The notes beneath the pieces were generated by a model that saw nothing but the letters and a program-made list of their open reading frames with translations, ran no database searches and had not been told where the DNA came from. A stretch of 64,000 bases of DNA from Bradyrhizobium sp. SZCCHNS1050 (lineage in GTDB: Bacteria; Pseudomonadota; Alphaproteobacteria; Rhizobiales; Xanthobacteraceae). This document shows positions 24,711-32,617 of the stretch, piece after piece. Where the stretch lies: NCBI RefSeq assembly GCF_032484785.1, contig NZ_JAUETR010000001.1, positions 5,211,501 through 5,275,500 of the forward strand. The letters are read 5' to 3'. Numbering within the stretch: the stretch's first letter is position 1; each line of letters begins with the position of its first letter. The position numbers and the translations under genes were made by a program.

Positions 24711-27700
24711 ATGCGTTTCACCGATATCTTCATCAAGCGCCCGGTGCTGTCGGTCGTGGTCAGCCTGCTCATTCTGCTGCTCGGCCTGCGCGCCGCCTTC
24801 GTGCTGCCGATCCGGCAATATCCGAAGCTGTCCAACACCGTCGTCAACGTGACGACCGTCTATCCCGGCGCCTCCGCCGATCTGATGCAGGGCTTCATCA
24901 CCACGCCCTTGGAGCAGGCGGTCGCATCAGCCGAGGGCGTCGACTACATCACCTCGTCCTCGGTGCAGGGCACCAGCACGATCCAGGTGTTCATCAAGCT
25001 CAATTTCGATCCGAACCAGGCGCTCACCGAGGTGCTCGCCAAGGTGAACTCGGTCCGCTACCTCATTCCGAAGGAATCCAACGATCCCATCGTCACCAAG
25101 ACGACGGGACAGACGACCTCGGTGATGTATCTCGGCTTCTCCAGCGAGGAGCTGTCGGGCTCGGCGATATCAGACTATCTGACGCGCGTGGTGCAGCCGG
25201 TGCTGTCGACGGTCGACGGCGTCGCCGCGGCGAACATTCTCGGCGGCCAGACCTTTGCGATGCGGATCTGGCTGAACCCCGAGAAGATGGCCGGCCGCAA
25301 CGTGTCGCCGACCGACGTCGCGGCAGCGATCGCGGCCAACAACTTCCAGTCCGCGGCCGGACAGGCGAAGGGCTATTTCATCGTCTCCAACGTCACGACC
25401 AACACCGGCCTCACCGACGTCAACCAGTTCAAGCGGATGATCGTCAAGGCCAAGGACGGCGGCTTCGTGCGGATGGAGGACATCGCCACCGTCGAGCTGG
25501 CGGCGCAGAGCACCGATGCCAGCGTCGCCTTCAACGGCGAGCGCGCCATCTTCATCGGCGTCGACGCGACGCCGCAGGGCAACCCGCTCAACATCGTCAA
25601 GGGCGTGCGCGCGCTGTTCCCGGACCTCGAGCGCAATTTGCCGCCGTCGATGAAGATGAAGGTGGCCTACGATTCCACCAAGTTCATCCAGTCGTCGATC
25701 GACGAGGTCGAGCACACGCTCGGCGAGGCCGTGCTGATCGTCATCGTGGTCATCTTCCTGTTCCTGGCGTCGCTGCGTTCGGTCATCATTCCCGTCGTGA
25801 CGATCCCGCTGTCCCTGATCGGCGTCTGCACGATGATGCTGGCGCTCGGCTTCAGCATCAACCTGCTGACCCTGCTGGCGATGGTGCTGGCGATCGGCCT
25901 CGTCGTCGACGACGCCATCGTGGTGGTGGAGAACATCCATCGCCATCTGGAGGAGGGCAAGGCGCCGGTGCAGGCCGCATTGCAGGGCGCCCGCGAGATC
26001 GTCGGCCCCGTCGTCTCGATGACGATCACGCTGGCTGCGGTGTATGCCCCGATCGGCTTCCTCGGCGGTCTCACCGGCTCGCTGTTCCGCGAATTCGCGT
26101 TCACGCTCGCCGGCTCGGTCATCGTCTCCGGCGTCATCGCGCTGACCCTGTCGCCGATGATGTGCTCGGTGCTGCTGCGCAGCGCCGAGGAGGGCCGCTT
26201 CGCGCGGCTCGTCAACCGCGTGTTCGGCGCGATGACGCGCTGGTACGGCCGCCAGCTCGACCGCTCGCTCGACTACCGGCCGGTGACGGCGCTGTTCGCG
26301 CTGACGATCCTCGGCCTCGTCGGCTTCCTCTACATGCACACCTCGAAGGAGCTGGCGCCGGAGGAGGATCAGGGCATCGTGTTCTCGATCACCAAGGCAC
26401 CGAAATACGCCAACATCGACTACATCAACTTCTACACCGACAAGGTCGACAAGGCGTTCCAGAAGTTCCCCGAGACCGACCTTCGCTTCGTTCTGAACGG
26501 CATCCTCGGCCCGCAGGGCGGCTTTGCCGGCATGCTGCTCAAGCCCTGGGACGAGCGCACGCGCTCCTCGATCAAGCTGAAGCCGCTGGTGCAGGCGGAG
26601 CTGTCCAAGATCGAGGGCATCAACGCCTTCGCCTTCAACCTGCCGGCGCTGCCGGGCGGCCCCGGCGGCCTGCCGGTGCAGATGGTGATCAGCTCGACCA
26701 GCGGCTTCCAGGCGGTCTATGAGCAGATGGCCAAGCTGAAGGACGCCGCCCGCAAGAGCGGCATGTTCATCGTCTCCGACAGCGACCTCGAGTTCAATCA
26801 GCCGGTGGTCAAGGTCTGGATCAATCGCAGCAAGGCGAGCGATCTCGGCATCACCATGCAGTCGATCGGCAACACGCTGGCCGTACTGCTCGGCGGCAAC
26901 TACATCAACCGCTTCAACCTCGAGGGCCGCTCCTATCAGGTGATTCCGCAGGTGCCGCGTGACAAGCGGATCTCGCCGGAATCGCTGTCCGGCTACTATG
27001 TCGCGACCTCGGCCGGCCAGCAGGTGCCGCTGTCGACCGTCGTCAATATCGAGACCGCGACCGACCCGAACTCGCTGACGCATTTCAACCAGCTCAACTC
27101 GGCGACCTTCTCCGCCGTGCCGATGCCGGGCGTCACCGTCGGGCAGGCGGTCGACTTCCTGGAGAAGCAGGCCAAGAACCTGCCGTCCGGCTTCAGCCAC
27201 GACTATCTCGCCGACGCCCGTCAATACGTCCAGGAGGGCAATCAGCTCGCCATCACCTTCGGCTTCGCGCTGATCATCATCTTCCTGGTGCTGGCGGCGC
27301 AGTTCGAGAGCCTGCGCGATCCGCTGGTGATCATGATCAGCGTGCCCATGGCGATCGTCGGCGCGCTGATCCCGCTGTTCTTCGGGCTGGCGACCATGAA
27401 CATCTACACCCAGGTCGGCCTGCTGACGCTGGTCGGCCTGATCACCAAGCACGGCATCCTGATGGTGGAGTTCGCCAACGAGCTGCAGCTCAACGAGGGG
27501 ATGGACCGCCGCGCCGCCATCGAGACGTCCGCGCGCATCCGCCTGCGGCCGATCCTGATGACCACGGCGGCGATGGTCACCGGCCTGATCCCGCTGTTGA
27601 CCGCGACCGGCGCCGGCGCCGCCAGCCGCTTCTCGATCGGCCTCGTCGTCGTCGCCGGCATGTCGATCGGCACCTTGTTCACACTGTTCGTGCTGCCGGC

Positions 27701-27809
27701 CGTCTACACCGTCATCGCCACCAACCACCAGGCCGCCGCCAAGTCGCTGCGCGCCCGGCAGATCGCCCAGTTCGACGCCGAGACCGACCACGCGCTGAAG
27801 GCGACGTGA
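24711..27809 (+). CDS. RND multidrug efflux permease (HAE1 family)
   Basis: This 1032-residue inner-membrane proton antiporter is full length for the AcrB/MexF/MdtB group. It starts FTDIFIKRPVLSVVVSLLIL as the first membrane helix, followed by a large periplasmic loop. The membrane helix 4 acidic pair is in GLVVDDAIVVVENIHRHLE, essential for proton relay. A second periplasmic loop and a second helix set with GLITKHGILMVEFANELQ follow. It works with the adaptor just upstream and an outside TolC-like channel, and is probably repressed by the TetR protein. Its substrate is not readable. A strong terminator follows. Confidence 0.93.
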   Translation: MRFTDIFIKRPVLSVVVSLLILLLGLRAAFVLPIRQYPKLSNTVVNVTTVYPGASADLMQGFITTPLEQAVASAEGVDYITSSSVQGTSTIQVFIKLNFDPNQALTEVLAKVNSVRYLIPKESNDPIVTKTTGQTTSVMYLGFSSEELSGSAISDYLTRVVQPVLSTVDGVAAANILGGQTFAMRIWLNPEKMAGRNVSPTDVAAAIAANNFQSAAGQAKGYFIVSNVTTNTGLTDVNQFKRMIVKAKDGGFVRMEDIATVELAAQSTDASVAFNGERAIFIGVDATPQGNPLNIVKGVRALFPDLERNLPPSMKMKVAYDSTKFIQSSIDEVEHTLGEAVLIVIVVIFLFLASLRSVIIPVVTIPLSLIGVCTMMLALGFSINLLTLLAMVLAIGLVVDDAIVVVENIHRHLEEGKAPVQAALQGAREIVGPVVSMTITLAAVYAPIGFLGGLTGSLFREFAFTLAGSVIVSGVIALTLSPMMCSVLLRSAEEGRFARLVNRVFGAMTRWYGRQLDRSLDYRPVTALFALTILGLVGFLYMHTSKELAPEEDQGIVFSITKAPKYANIDYINFYTDKVDKAFQKFPETDLRFVLNGILGPQGGFAGMLLKPWDERTRSSIKLKPLVQAELSKIEGINAFAFNLPALPGGPGGLPVQMVISSTSGFQAVYEQMAKLKDAARKSGMFIVSDSDLEFNQPVVKVWINRSKASDLGITMQSIGNTLAVLLGGNYINRFNLEGRSYQVIPQVPRDKRISPESLSGYYVATSAGQQVPLSTVVNIETATDPNSLTHFNQLNSATFSAVPMPGVTVGQAVDFLEKQAKNLPSGFSHDYLADARQYVQEGNQLAITFGFALIIIFLVLAAQFESLRDPLVIMISVPMAIVGALIPLFFGLATMNIYTQVGLLTLVGLITKHGILMVEFANELQLNEGMDRRAAIETSARIRLRPILMTTAAMVTGLIPLLTATGAGAASRFSIGLVVVAGMSIGTLFTLFVLPAVYTVIATNHQAAAKSLRARQIAQFDAETDHALKAT

Positions 27810-27840
27810 GCGGGCAGTTTCTTTGGGTTGCTGAAGATCA

Positions 27841-27871
27841 ACGGCGGCTGCTCCTGGCAGTCGCCGTTTTT
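27841..27871 (+). terminator. Rho-independent terminator of the efflux operon
   Basis: ACGGCGGCTGC (27841-27851) and GCAGTCGCCGT (27857-27867) form an 11-bp stem with one G-T pair and a 5-nt loop, followed by TTTTT. It lies 31 bp after the pump stop. Confidence 0.85.
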
Positions 27872-27930
27872 GTCGGGCCGTCTCTTACTCCCTTTACTGG
27901 CGTCACGGCCGGCGGCGCCCGCCGCGGCGC

Positions 27931-28224
27931 TCAGCACAGCGGCCTCCTAAAGAACAGATGGTCGAGCAGGATCAGCAGAGCGGCGATGCCGATGATGATG
28001 AGAAACGCGAAGGCGTAGTGCAATGACCGATGGAAGTGCGCGCGATAGGCGCGGGAATATTCGTCGGCAGTCACACGGCGGAGCGTGAACCAGCCGCGCC
28101 ATTCCGGTGCATGGCTCGCCATCAAGACCCGCTCGCGAAACGCCAGCGCCCAGATCACGACGCCAGCCCCCATGTCGACGATCGTCAACAATCGCAGGAG
28201 ATCCTCAGCCATTCGAGCTAGCAT
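27931..28224 (-). CDS. Small two-helix membrane protein, unknown function
   Basis: This 97-residue protein has two hydrophobic segments, about 10-28 (LLTIVDMGAGVVIWALAF) and 68-90 (YAFAFLIIIGIAALLILL). A polar stretch between them has WRGWFTLRRVTADEYSRAY. I start it at 28224, where GAGG lies upstream, not at the longer frame that enters the preceding permease gene. It is 13 bp after the last peptide permease on the same strand, so it is probably the last gene of the peptide operon. I recognise no family. Confidence 0.6.
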   Translation of the reverse strand: MLARMAEDLLRLLTIVDMGAGVVIWALAFRERVLMASHAPEWRGWFTLRRVTADEYSRAYRAHFHRSLHYAFAFLIIIGIAALLILLDHLFFRRPLC

Positions 28225-28237
28225 GGAGAGACCTCGC

Positions 28238-29131
28238 TCACTCTTCCTGCTGCGGATCGAGCGCGTCGCGCAGGCCGTCGCCGAGGAGGTTGAGCGACAG
28301 CACGACGAGGAAGATCGCAAGGCCGGGCCAGATCGCCATCCACGGCGCGTTGGTGAGGAAGCGCTGGGCGGCGTTGAGCATGCTGCCCCAGGACGGGGCG
28401 GGCGGCTGCTGGCCCAGGCCTAGGAATGACAGCGCTGCCTCGGCGATGATGGCGGCGGCGACCGACAGCGTCGCCTGCACCAATAGCGCCGGCATGATGT
28501 TCGGCAGGATGTGCCTGACCGCGATCTGCAGGTCGGTATCGCCGACGCTGCGGGCGGCCTCGACATATTCCTCGACCTTGACGCTCATCACCTCGCCGCG
28601 GGTCAGCCGGACGAAGATCGGCGTCGCCGAGATGCCGATCGCGATCATGGCATTGCCGAGGCTCGGCCCCAGGAATGCCGCCAGCGCGATCGCCAGGATC
28701 AGGAACGGGCAGGCCAGCATCGCGTCGGTGATGCGGCTGATCAGAGCATCGAGGAAGCCGCCGCGGTAGCCTGCGATTATGCCGATCGGGACGCCGATCG
28801 CCAGCGCGATGGCGACCGAGATCGCTCCGGCCAGCAGCGAGGCCCGCGCGCCGTAGATCACACGGGCCAGCACGTCGCGGCCGAGATCGTCGGTGCCGAA
28901 CCAATGCGCCGCCGATGGCGCCTTGCGCACCAGCGCCCAGCTCGTCTTGATGGGATCGTAGGGCGCCACCACCGGCGCGAGCACGGCGAGCAGGATGAAG
29001 GCCGTGATCAGGCAGAGCCCGACCATGGCGCCTTTGCGCTTCACCAGTCGGCGCAAGGTGCGCTGCATCGGCCGCTCGAGCGGAGCGAGGGCGCGGGCTC
29101 CGTGGGGAGCTGACAGCGTCGTCTCGGCCAT
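28238..29131 (-). CDS. Peptide ABC transporter permease, DppC type (set 2)
   Basis: This 297-residue inner-membrane permease of the DppC/OppC family has a cytoplasmic N-terminus, a first helix near 36-56, the periplasmic HWFGTDDLGRDVLARVIYGAR, four or five further helices, and the ATPase-coupling loop EAARSVGDTDLQIAVRHILP near 190-210. It overlaps functionally with its partner at 29133 (1 bp gap). No ATPase gene lies beside this pair; the nearest are the two at 34469-36444 in the same operon, which probably energise both permease sets. Confidence 0.92.
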   Translation of the reverse strand: MAETTLSAPHGARALAPLERPMQRTLRRLVKRKGAMVGLCLITAFILLAVLAPVVAPYDPIKTSWALVRKAPSAAHWFGTDDLGRDVLARVIYGARASLLAGAISVAIALAIGVPIGIIAGYRGGFLDALISRITDAMLACPFLILAIALAAFLGPSLGNAMIAIGISATPIFVRLTRGEVMSVKVEEYVEAARSVGDTDLQIAVRHILPNIMPALLVQATLSVAAAIIAEAALSFLGLGQQPPAPSWGSMLNAAQRFLTNAPWMAIWPGLAIFLVVLSLNLLGDGLRDALDPQQEE

Positions 29132-29132
29132 C

Positions 29133-30074
29133 TCAGCTCCTCAGCCGCGGATTGACGAGGACATAGGCGAGATCGGCGATCAGGTTCAGCATGATGTAGA
29201 CGGTGGCGGTGACCAGCACGACGCCCTGCACGACGGCGTAGTCGCGATTGAACACGGCATCGACGATCAGCTTGCCGAAGCCGGGGATCGAGAAGATCTG
29301 CTCGGTCAGCACGGCGCCGGACAACAGCGTCCCGAGCTCGAGCGCGCCCAGCGTGATCACCGGCGTCAGGGCATTGCGCAGCGCGTGGCGCAGGATGACC
29401 TGGCGTTCGGAGATGCCCTTGGCGCGCGCGGTGCGAATGTAGTCGCTGCTCAGGACCTGCAGCATCGCGCTGCGGGTGTGGCGCATCAGGATCGCGGCGA
29501 TGGCATTGCCGAGCACGAAGGCCGGCATGATGGTGGCGGCGAGACTGGCCCGCCAGTCCTCGGCGGGCGAGACGTAACCGGAGGCGGGCAGCCAGCCGAG
29601 CTGGATCGAGAACAGGAAGATCAGCATGATGCCGAGCCAGAAGTTCGGCGTCGAGATGCCCCACAGCGCAAACAGGTTGGCGGCATAGTCCCAGGCGGTT
29701 CCGCGCTTCACGGCGGAAACGATGCCGGCGGGAATGCCGATCAGGAACGCGATCACGATCGCCATCGAGGCGAGCTGCAGGGTTACGGGGAGCTTCTGCA
29801 GGATGAGATCGCGCACCGGCATCTTGATGCGCAGCGACTCGCCGAAATCGCCCGAGAGCACGCCCTTGATCCAGTAGCCGTACTGAACCGGAAGCGGCTG
29901 GTCGAGGCGATACTGCTTGCGGATCTGCTCGATCACCGCGGGATCGCGCTCCTCGCCGGCCATCACCAGCGCGGGGTCGCCGGGCAGGAGCTGTTGCAGC
30001 GAGAAGATGAGGATGGAGACAAAGATCAGCGTCGGGATGATCTGGGCGATGCGGCGGGCGAGGAACGTCAGCAT
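29133..30074 (-). CDS. Peptide ABC transporter permease, DppB type (set 2)
   Basis: This 313-residue DppB/OppB permease starts MLTFLARRIAQIIPTLIFVS as the first membrane helix. It then has a long periplasmic loop with AGEERDPAVIEQIRKQYRLD and a core of five helices with the coupling loop YIRTARAKGISERQVILRHA at about 210-230. It pairs with the gene at 28238 as a heterodimer. A GC-rich palindromic repeat (30135-30240) separates it from the set-2 binding protein upstream. Confidence 0.92.
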   Translation of the reverse strand: MLTFLARRIAQIIPTLIFVSILIFSLQQLLPGDPALVMAGEERDPAVIEQIRKQYRLDQPLPVQYGYWIKGVLSGDFGESLRIKMPVRDLILQKLPVTLQLASMAIVIAFLIGIPAGIVSAVKRGTAWDYAANLFALWGISTPNFWLGIMLIFLFSIQLGWLPASGYVSPAEDWRASLAATIMPAFVLGNAIAAILMRHTRSAMLQVLSSDYIRTARAKGISERQVILRHALRNALTPVITLGALELGTLLSGAVLTEQIFSIPGFGKLIVDAVFNRDYAVVQGVVLVTATVYIMLNLIADLAYVLVNPRLRS

Positions 30075-30134
30075 GATCAGCTCTTCCTGCGGCGCTGAGG
30101 ATGTCGGCCGTCAGATGCAGGTCGCGCCTCCTGC

Positions 30135-30240
30135 GTTCCCTCCCCCCTTGTGGGGGAGGGACAGGGAGGGGGGTGCCCCAAGCGACAACGGCGTGCGTGG
30201 CACCCCCCTCCCCAGTCCTCCCCCACAAGGGGGGAGGGAG
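30135..30240. repeat. Palindromic repeat, CCCTCCCCC/GGGGGAGGG family
   Basis: The left arm TTCCCTCCCCCCTTGTGGGG with GGGGTGCCCCAAGCGACA faces a right arm GGCACCCCCCTCCCCAGTCC with CCCCCACAAGGGGGGAGGG, making a long GC-rich palindrome of two nested hairpins. It sits between the set-2 binding protein and its permeases and could lower downstream expression. A relative is at 62735-62838. Confidence 0.8.
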
Positions 30241-30297
30241 CAGAGCAGGCGCGGGGCGCTAGTTGCGCTTCCCAACGAGCGGGCGCCACCTGTTCTC

Positions 30298-31812
30298 TCA
30301 CTTCAGCTTCAGCCCGACCACGCGCAGCAGGCCGTCCGGCATCGGCTTGAAGCCCTCGAGCTTCGTGGTCTGCGCGAACAGGAATTTGCGGTGATAGAGG
30401 TAGAGGATCGGCTCGTCGGCCTGCTGCTCCTTGACCAGCGTCTCGTAGATCGCCTTGCGCTTGGCCTGGTCGGTGACGAGGCGCGCGTCCTCCAGCGCCT
30501 TGTCGGCGGCGGCGTTGCTCCAGGCGCTGTAGTTGAGCGCCGCACCCGAATGGAGATGGTTGTAGGTGTTGCCGTCGGGATCGCTGCGGCCGCTCCACTC
30601 CAGCATGAAGGCCTGGTATTCGCCGGCCTCGGCCTGCTTCAGCGACGTCGCGAATTCGGTGATGCGGATCTTCAGATCGAAGCCGGCCTCGGCGGCCATC
30701 GCCTGCAGCACCTGCGCAGCCGCTTCGCTCTCGCTTTCTTTCGGCACCATGAAATCGACGGCGACCGGCGGCGTCACACCGGCTTCCTTCAGCAGGGCCT
30801 TGGCCTTCTCGACGTCGCGGCCGCGCACCGGGAAGGCGGCCTGGTAGTAAGGATTTTCAGGATTGACGAACTGATTGCCGGGCTTGAACTCGCCGTTGAA
30901 GACGACTTGGTTCAGCGCTTCGCGGTCGATCGACAGATCGAGCGCTTGGCGCACCTTGGCGGACTGGCTCAGCGGGCCCTTGGTTTTGTCCTTGCCGATG
31001 TTGAGCGTCAGGCCGCGATAGCCGAGGCTGGTCGCGGTCGACAGCTTCAGGCGCTTGTCGCTCGTGACATCCTTGATGTCGGTGGCGAGCAGGCGCTCGA
31101 TCATGTCGAGGCCGCCGGATTTCAGGTTCGCCAGCCGCACCGTGGCGTCGACGATCGGCTGGTAGACGATCCTGCCGATGAAGACGTTGTCCTTGTTCCA
31201 GTAGTCGGCGAACTTCTCGAACACGATGCGGTCCTGCTGGACGCGCTCGACGAACTTGTACGGACCGGCGCAGACCGGATGCAGGCCGAACTTGTCGCCG
31301 GCCTCTTTCGCGGCCTTCGGCGACACCATCATGCCGGCGCGGTCGGTGAGCTGGGCGATCAGCGGCGAGAACGGCGCTTTCAGGACGAGCTTGATCGTCA
31401 GGGGATCGACGACGTCGACATGATCGAGCGACGCCAGCTCGGGCTTGCGGAACGAGCCGGGGAAGGTGAGGTGGCGGTCGAGCGAGAATTTGGCGGCCTC
31501 GGCGTCGAACGGCTCGCCGTCATGAAACTTGACACCGGGCCGGAGCTTGATGGTGACCTCCTTGCCGTCGGCGGAGGTCTGCTGCGACAGCGCGAGCTGC
31601 GGCACGATGTTGAGCTTGTCGTCGATGTCGAACAGCTTGTCGCAGGTCGCGGCGAAGACGATGCGGCCGACATAGGTGCGGGCCATGGTCGGATCGAGAA
31701 CATCGGGGTCCTCGGCAAGGCCGATGCGCAAGGTGGTCTGCGCCTGTGCGGCAGGCCCCCAAGAGACCACGGCAACGGCCGCGACCGCGGCCAAGCACCA
31801 GTTCCTCATCAT
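30298..31812 (-). CDS. Peptide ABC transporter substrate-binding protein (set 2)
   Basis: This is a 504-residue family-5 extracellular solute-binding protein. A signal peptide spans about residues 1-24 (MMRNWCLAAVAAVAVVSWGP, cleavage after AAQAQ). LRPGVKFHDGEPFDAEAAKF is the family signature region, and GRSDPDGNTYNHLHSG lies near the C-terminal lobe. I place the start at the signal peptide because GAGGGA precedes it; 17 more upstream codons are open but unlikely. It delivers peptides or similar ligands in the periplasm to the permeases at 28238-30074. It differs clearly from the set-1 binding protein at 38536. Confidence 0.92.
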   Translation of the reverse strand: MMRNWCLAAVAAVAVVSWGPAAQAQTTLRIGLAEDPDVLDPTMARTYVGRIVFAATCDKLFDIDDKLNIVPQLALSQQTSADGKEVTIKLRPGVKFHDGEPFDAEAAKFSLDRHLTFPGSFRKPELASLDHVDVVDPLTIKLVLKAPFSPLIAQLTDRAGMMVSPKAAKEAGDKFGLHPVCAGPYKFVERVQQDRIVFEKFADYWNKDNVFIGRIVYQPIVDATVRLANLKSGGLDMIERLLATDIKDVTSDKRLKLSTATSLGYRGLTLNIGKDKTKGPLSQSAKVRQALDLSIDREALNQVVFNGEFKPGNQFVNPENPYYQAAFPVRGRDVEKAKALLKEAGVTPPVAVDFMVPKESESEAAAQVLQAMAAEAGFDLKIRITEFATSLKQAEAGEYQAFMLEWSGRSDPDGNTYNHLHSGAALNYSAWSNAAADKALEDARLVTDQAKRKAIYETLVKEQQADEPILYLYHRKFLFAQTTKLEGFKPMPDGLLRVVGLKLK

Positions 31813-31893
31813 CCGATTTCCCTCACGAAGATGCAGCCTGCGTTGTTGCGCTATCAATACCAACCCCGGTCACGCGCCGTCCTTCCGGCTCGG

Positions 31894-32604
31894 TCATGTC
31901 TGGTTCGCGAGCGCGGCGGCGATGCCGGCATCAATCGTGGCGCGATCCGTAATCCCAGCCGGATTGTCGCGCGTCGGCATGAACTGCCGGAACACCGCCC
32001 AATGCTTGCGGCTGACGCCCTCCAGGCGTGCGAGCTCGGCGAGCGGATCGGCGTGATCGTCGACACGCAGATCGAGCTCGGACCACTCCTCCTTGCCGTG
32101 GACCAGGAGGGCGGCCGACTGTTTGCCGCGCTTGTCACCGCCGGCCGCCTCACCGGCCTTCATGGCCGCGATCAGACGCTCCGCGAAGGGCAGGGCGTGG
32201 CTGGCGATAAACGCGTTCGCGGTTTCGTTCAGCACCTGCGGGCCGGCCAGCATGTTGCCGGCAATCGAAAAGCCACGGCCTTCGAGATGGCCGCACCAGC
32301 CGATGCAGTCGCGGCCGGTGTGGGCGGCAATCTGGCCGTTGTGATCGAGGATGTGGAGCTGGCGGCTCTCGCGGCCGGGATCGGCAGATGTCAGCAGTTG
32401 CACGATCTCGCGCGGATGCCGGCCGTCGCGCAGCAGCGTGACGCCGTCGATGCCGTAATAGGGATTGACCAGCGCCTGTGTGGCGATGCCGCCGTGGCCG
32501 GCGACGATGAAGGGCACGCGCGCGCCGACGGCGAAGAAGCGGGTGGCGACGGCGATGCCGATCCGGCCGGTGAGATCGTCCTTGGCAATGATCGACCAGG
32601 TCAT
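31894..32604 (-). CDS. DUF1028 family protein, putative Ntn-type hydrolase
   Basis: This 236-residue protein belongs to the DUF1028 family, structurally grouped with Ntn hydrolases; no reaction is established. Recognisable stretches are IIAKDDLTGRIGIAVATRFF, GGIATQALVNPYYG, and GHLEGRGFSIAGNMLAGP. The start at MTWSIIAKDD is typical for the family. The protein has no signal peptide. It lies 13 bp after the gamma-glutamyltransferase in the peptide operon, and DUF1028 genes are often found beside peptide importers, so a role in processing imported gamma-glutamyl or modified peptides is plausible. Confidence 0.85.
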   Translation of the reverse strand: MTWSIIAKDDLTGRIGIAVATRFFAVGARVPFIVAGHGGIATQALVNPYYGIDGVTLLRDGRHPREIVQLLTSADPGRESRQLHILDHNGQIAAHTGRDCIGWCGHLEGRGFSIAGNMLAGPQVLNETANAFIASHALPFAERLIAAMKAGEAAGGDKRGKQSAALLVHGKEEWSELDLRVDDHADPLAELARLEGVSRKHWAVFRQFMPTRDNPAGITDRATIDAGIAAALANQT

Positions 32605-32617
32605 CGGCGTCTCGCTG

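Noticed and set aside
25170..27791. An 873-codon frame opposite the RND pump
   Set aside because: It is low-complexity antisense frame; the RND gene accounts for the sequence.
21254..27809. Natural-product gene cluster around the P450
   Set aside because: There is no synthase, ligase or tailoring enzyme nearby; only a pump and its regulator. Detoxification or signalling is the simpler reading.
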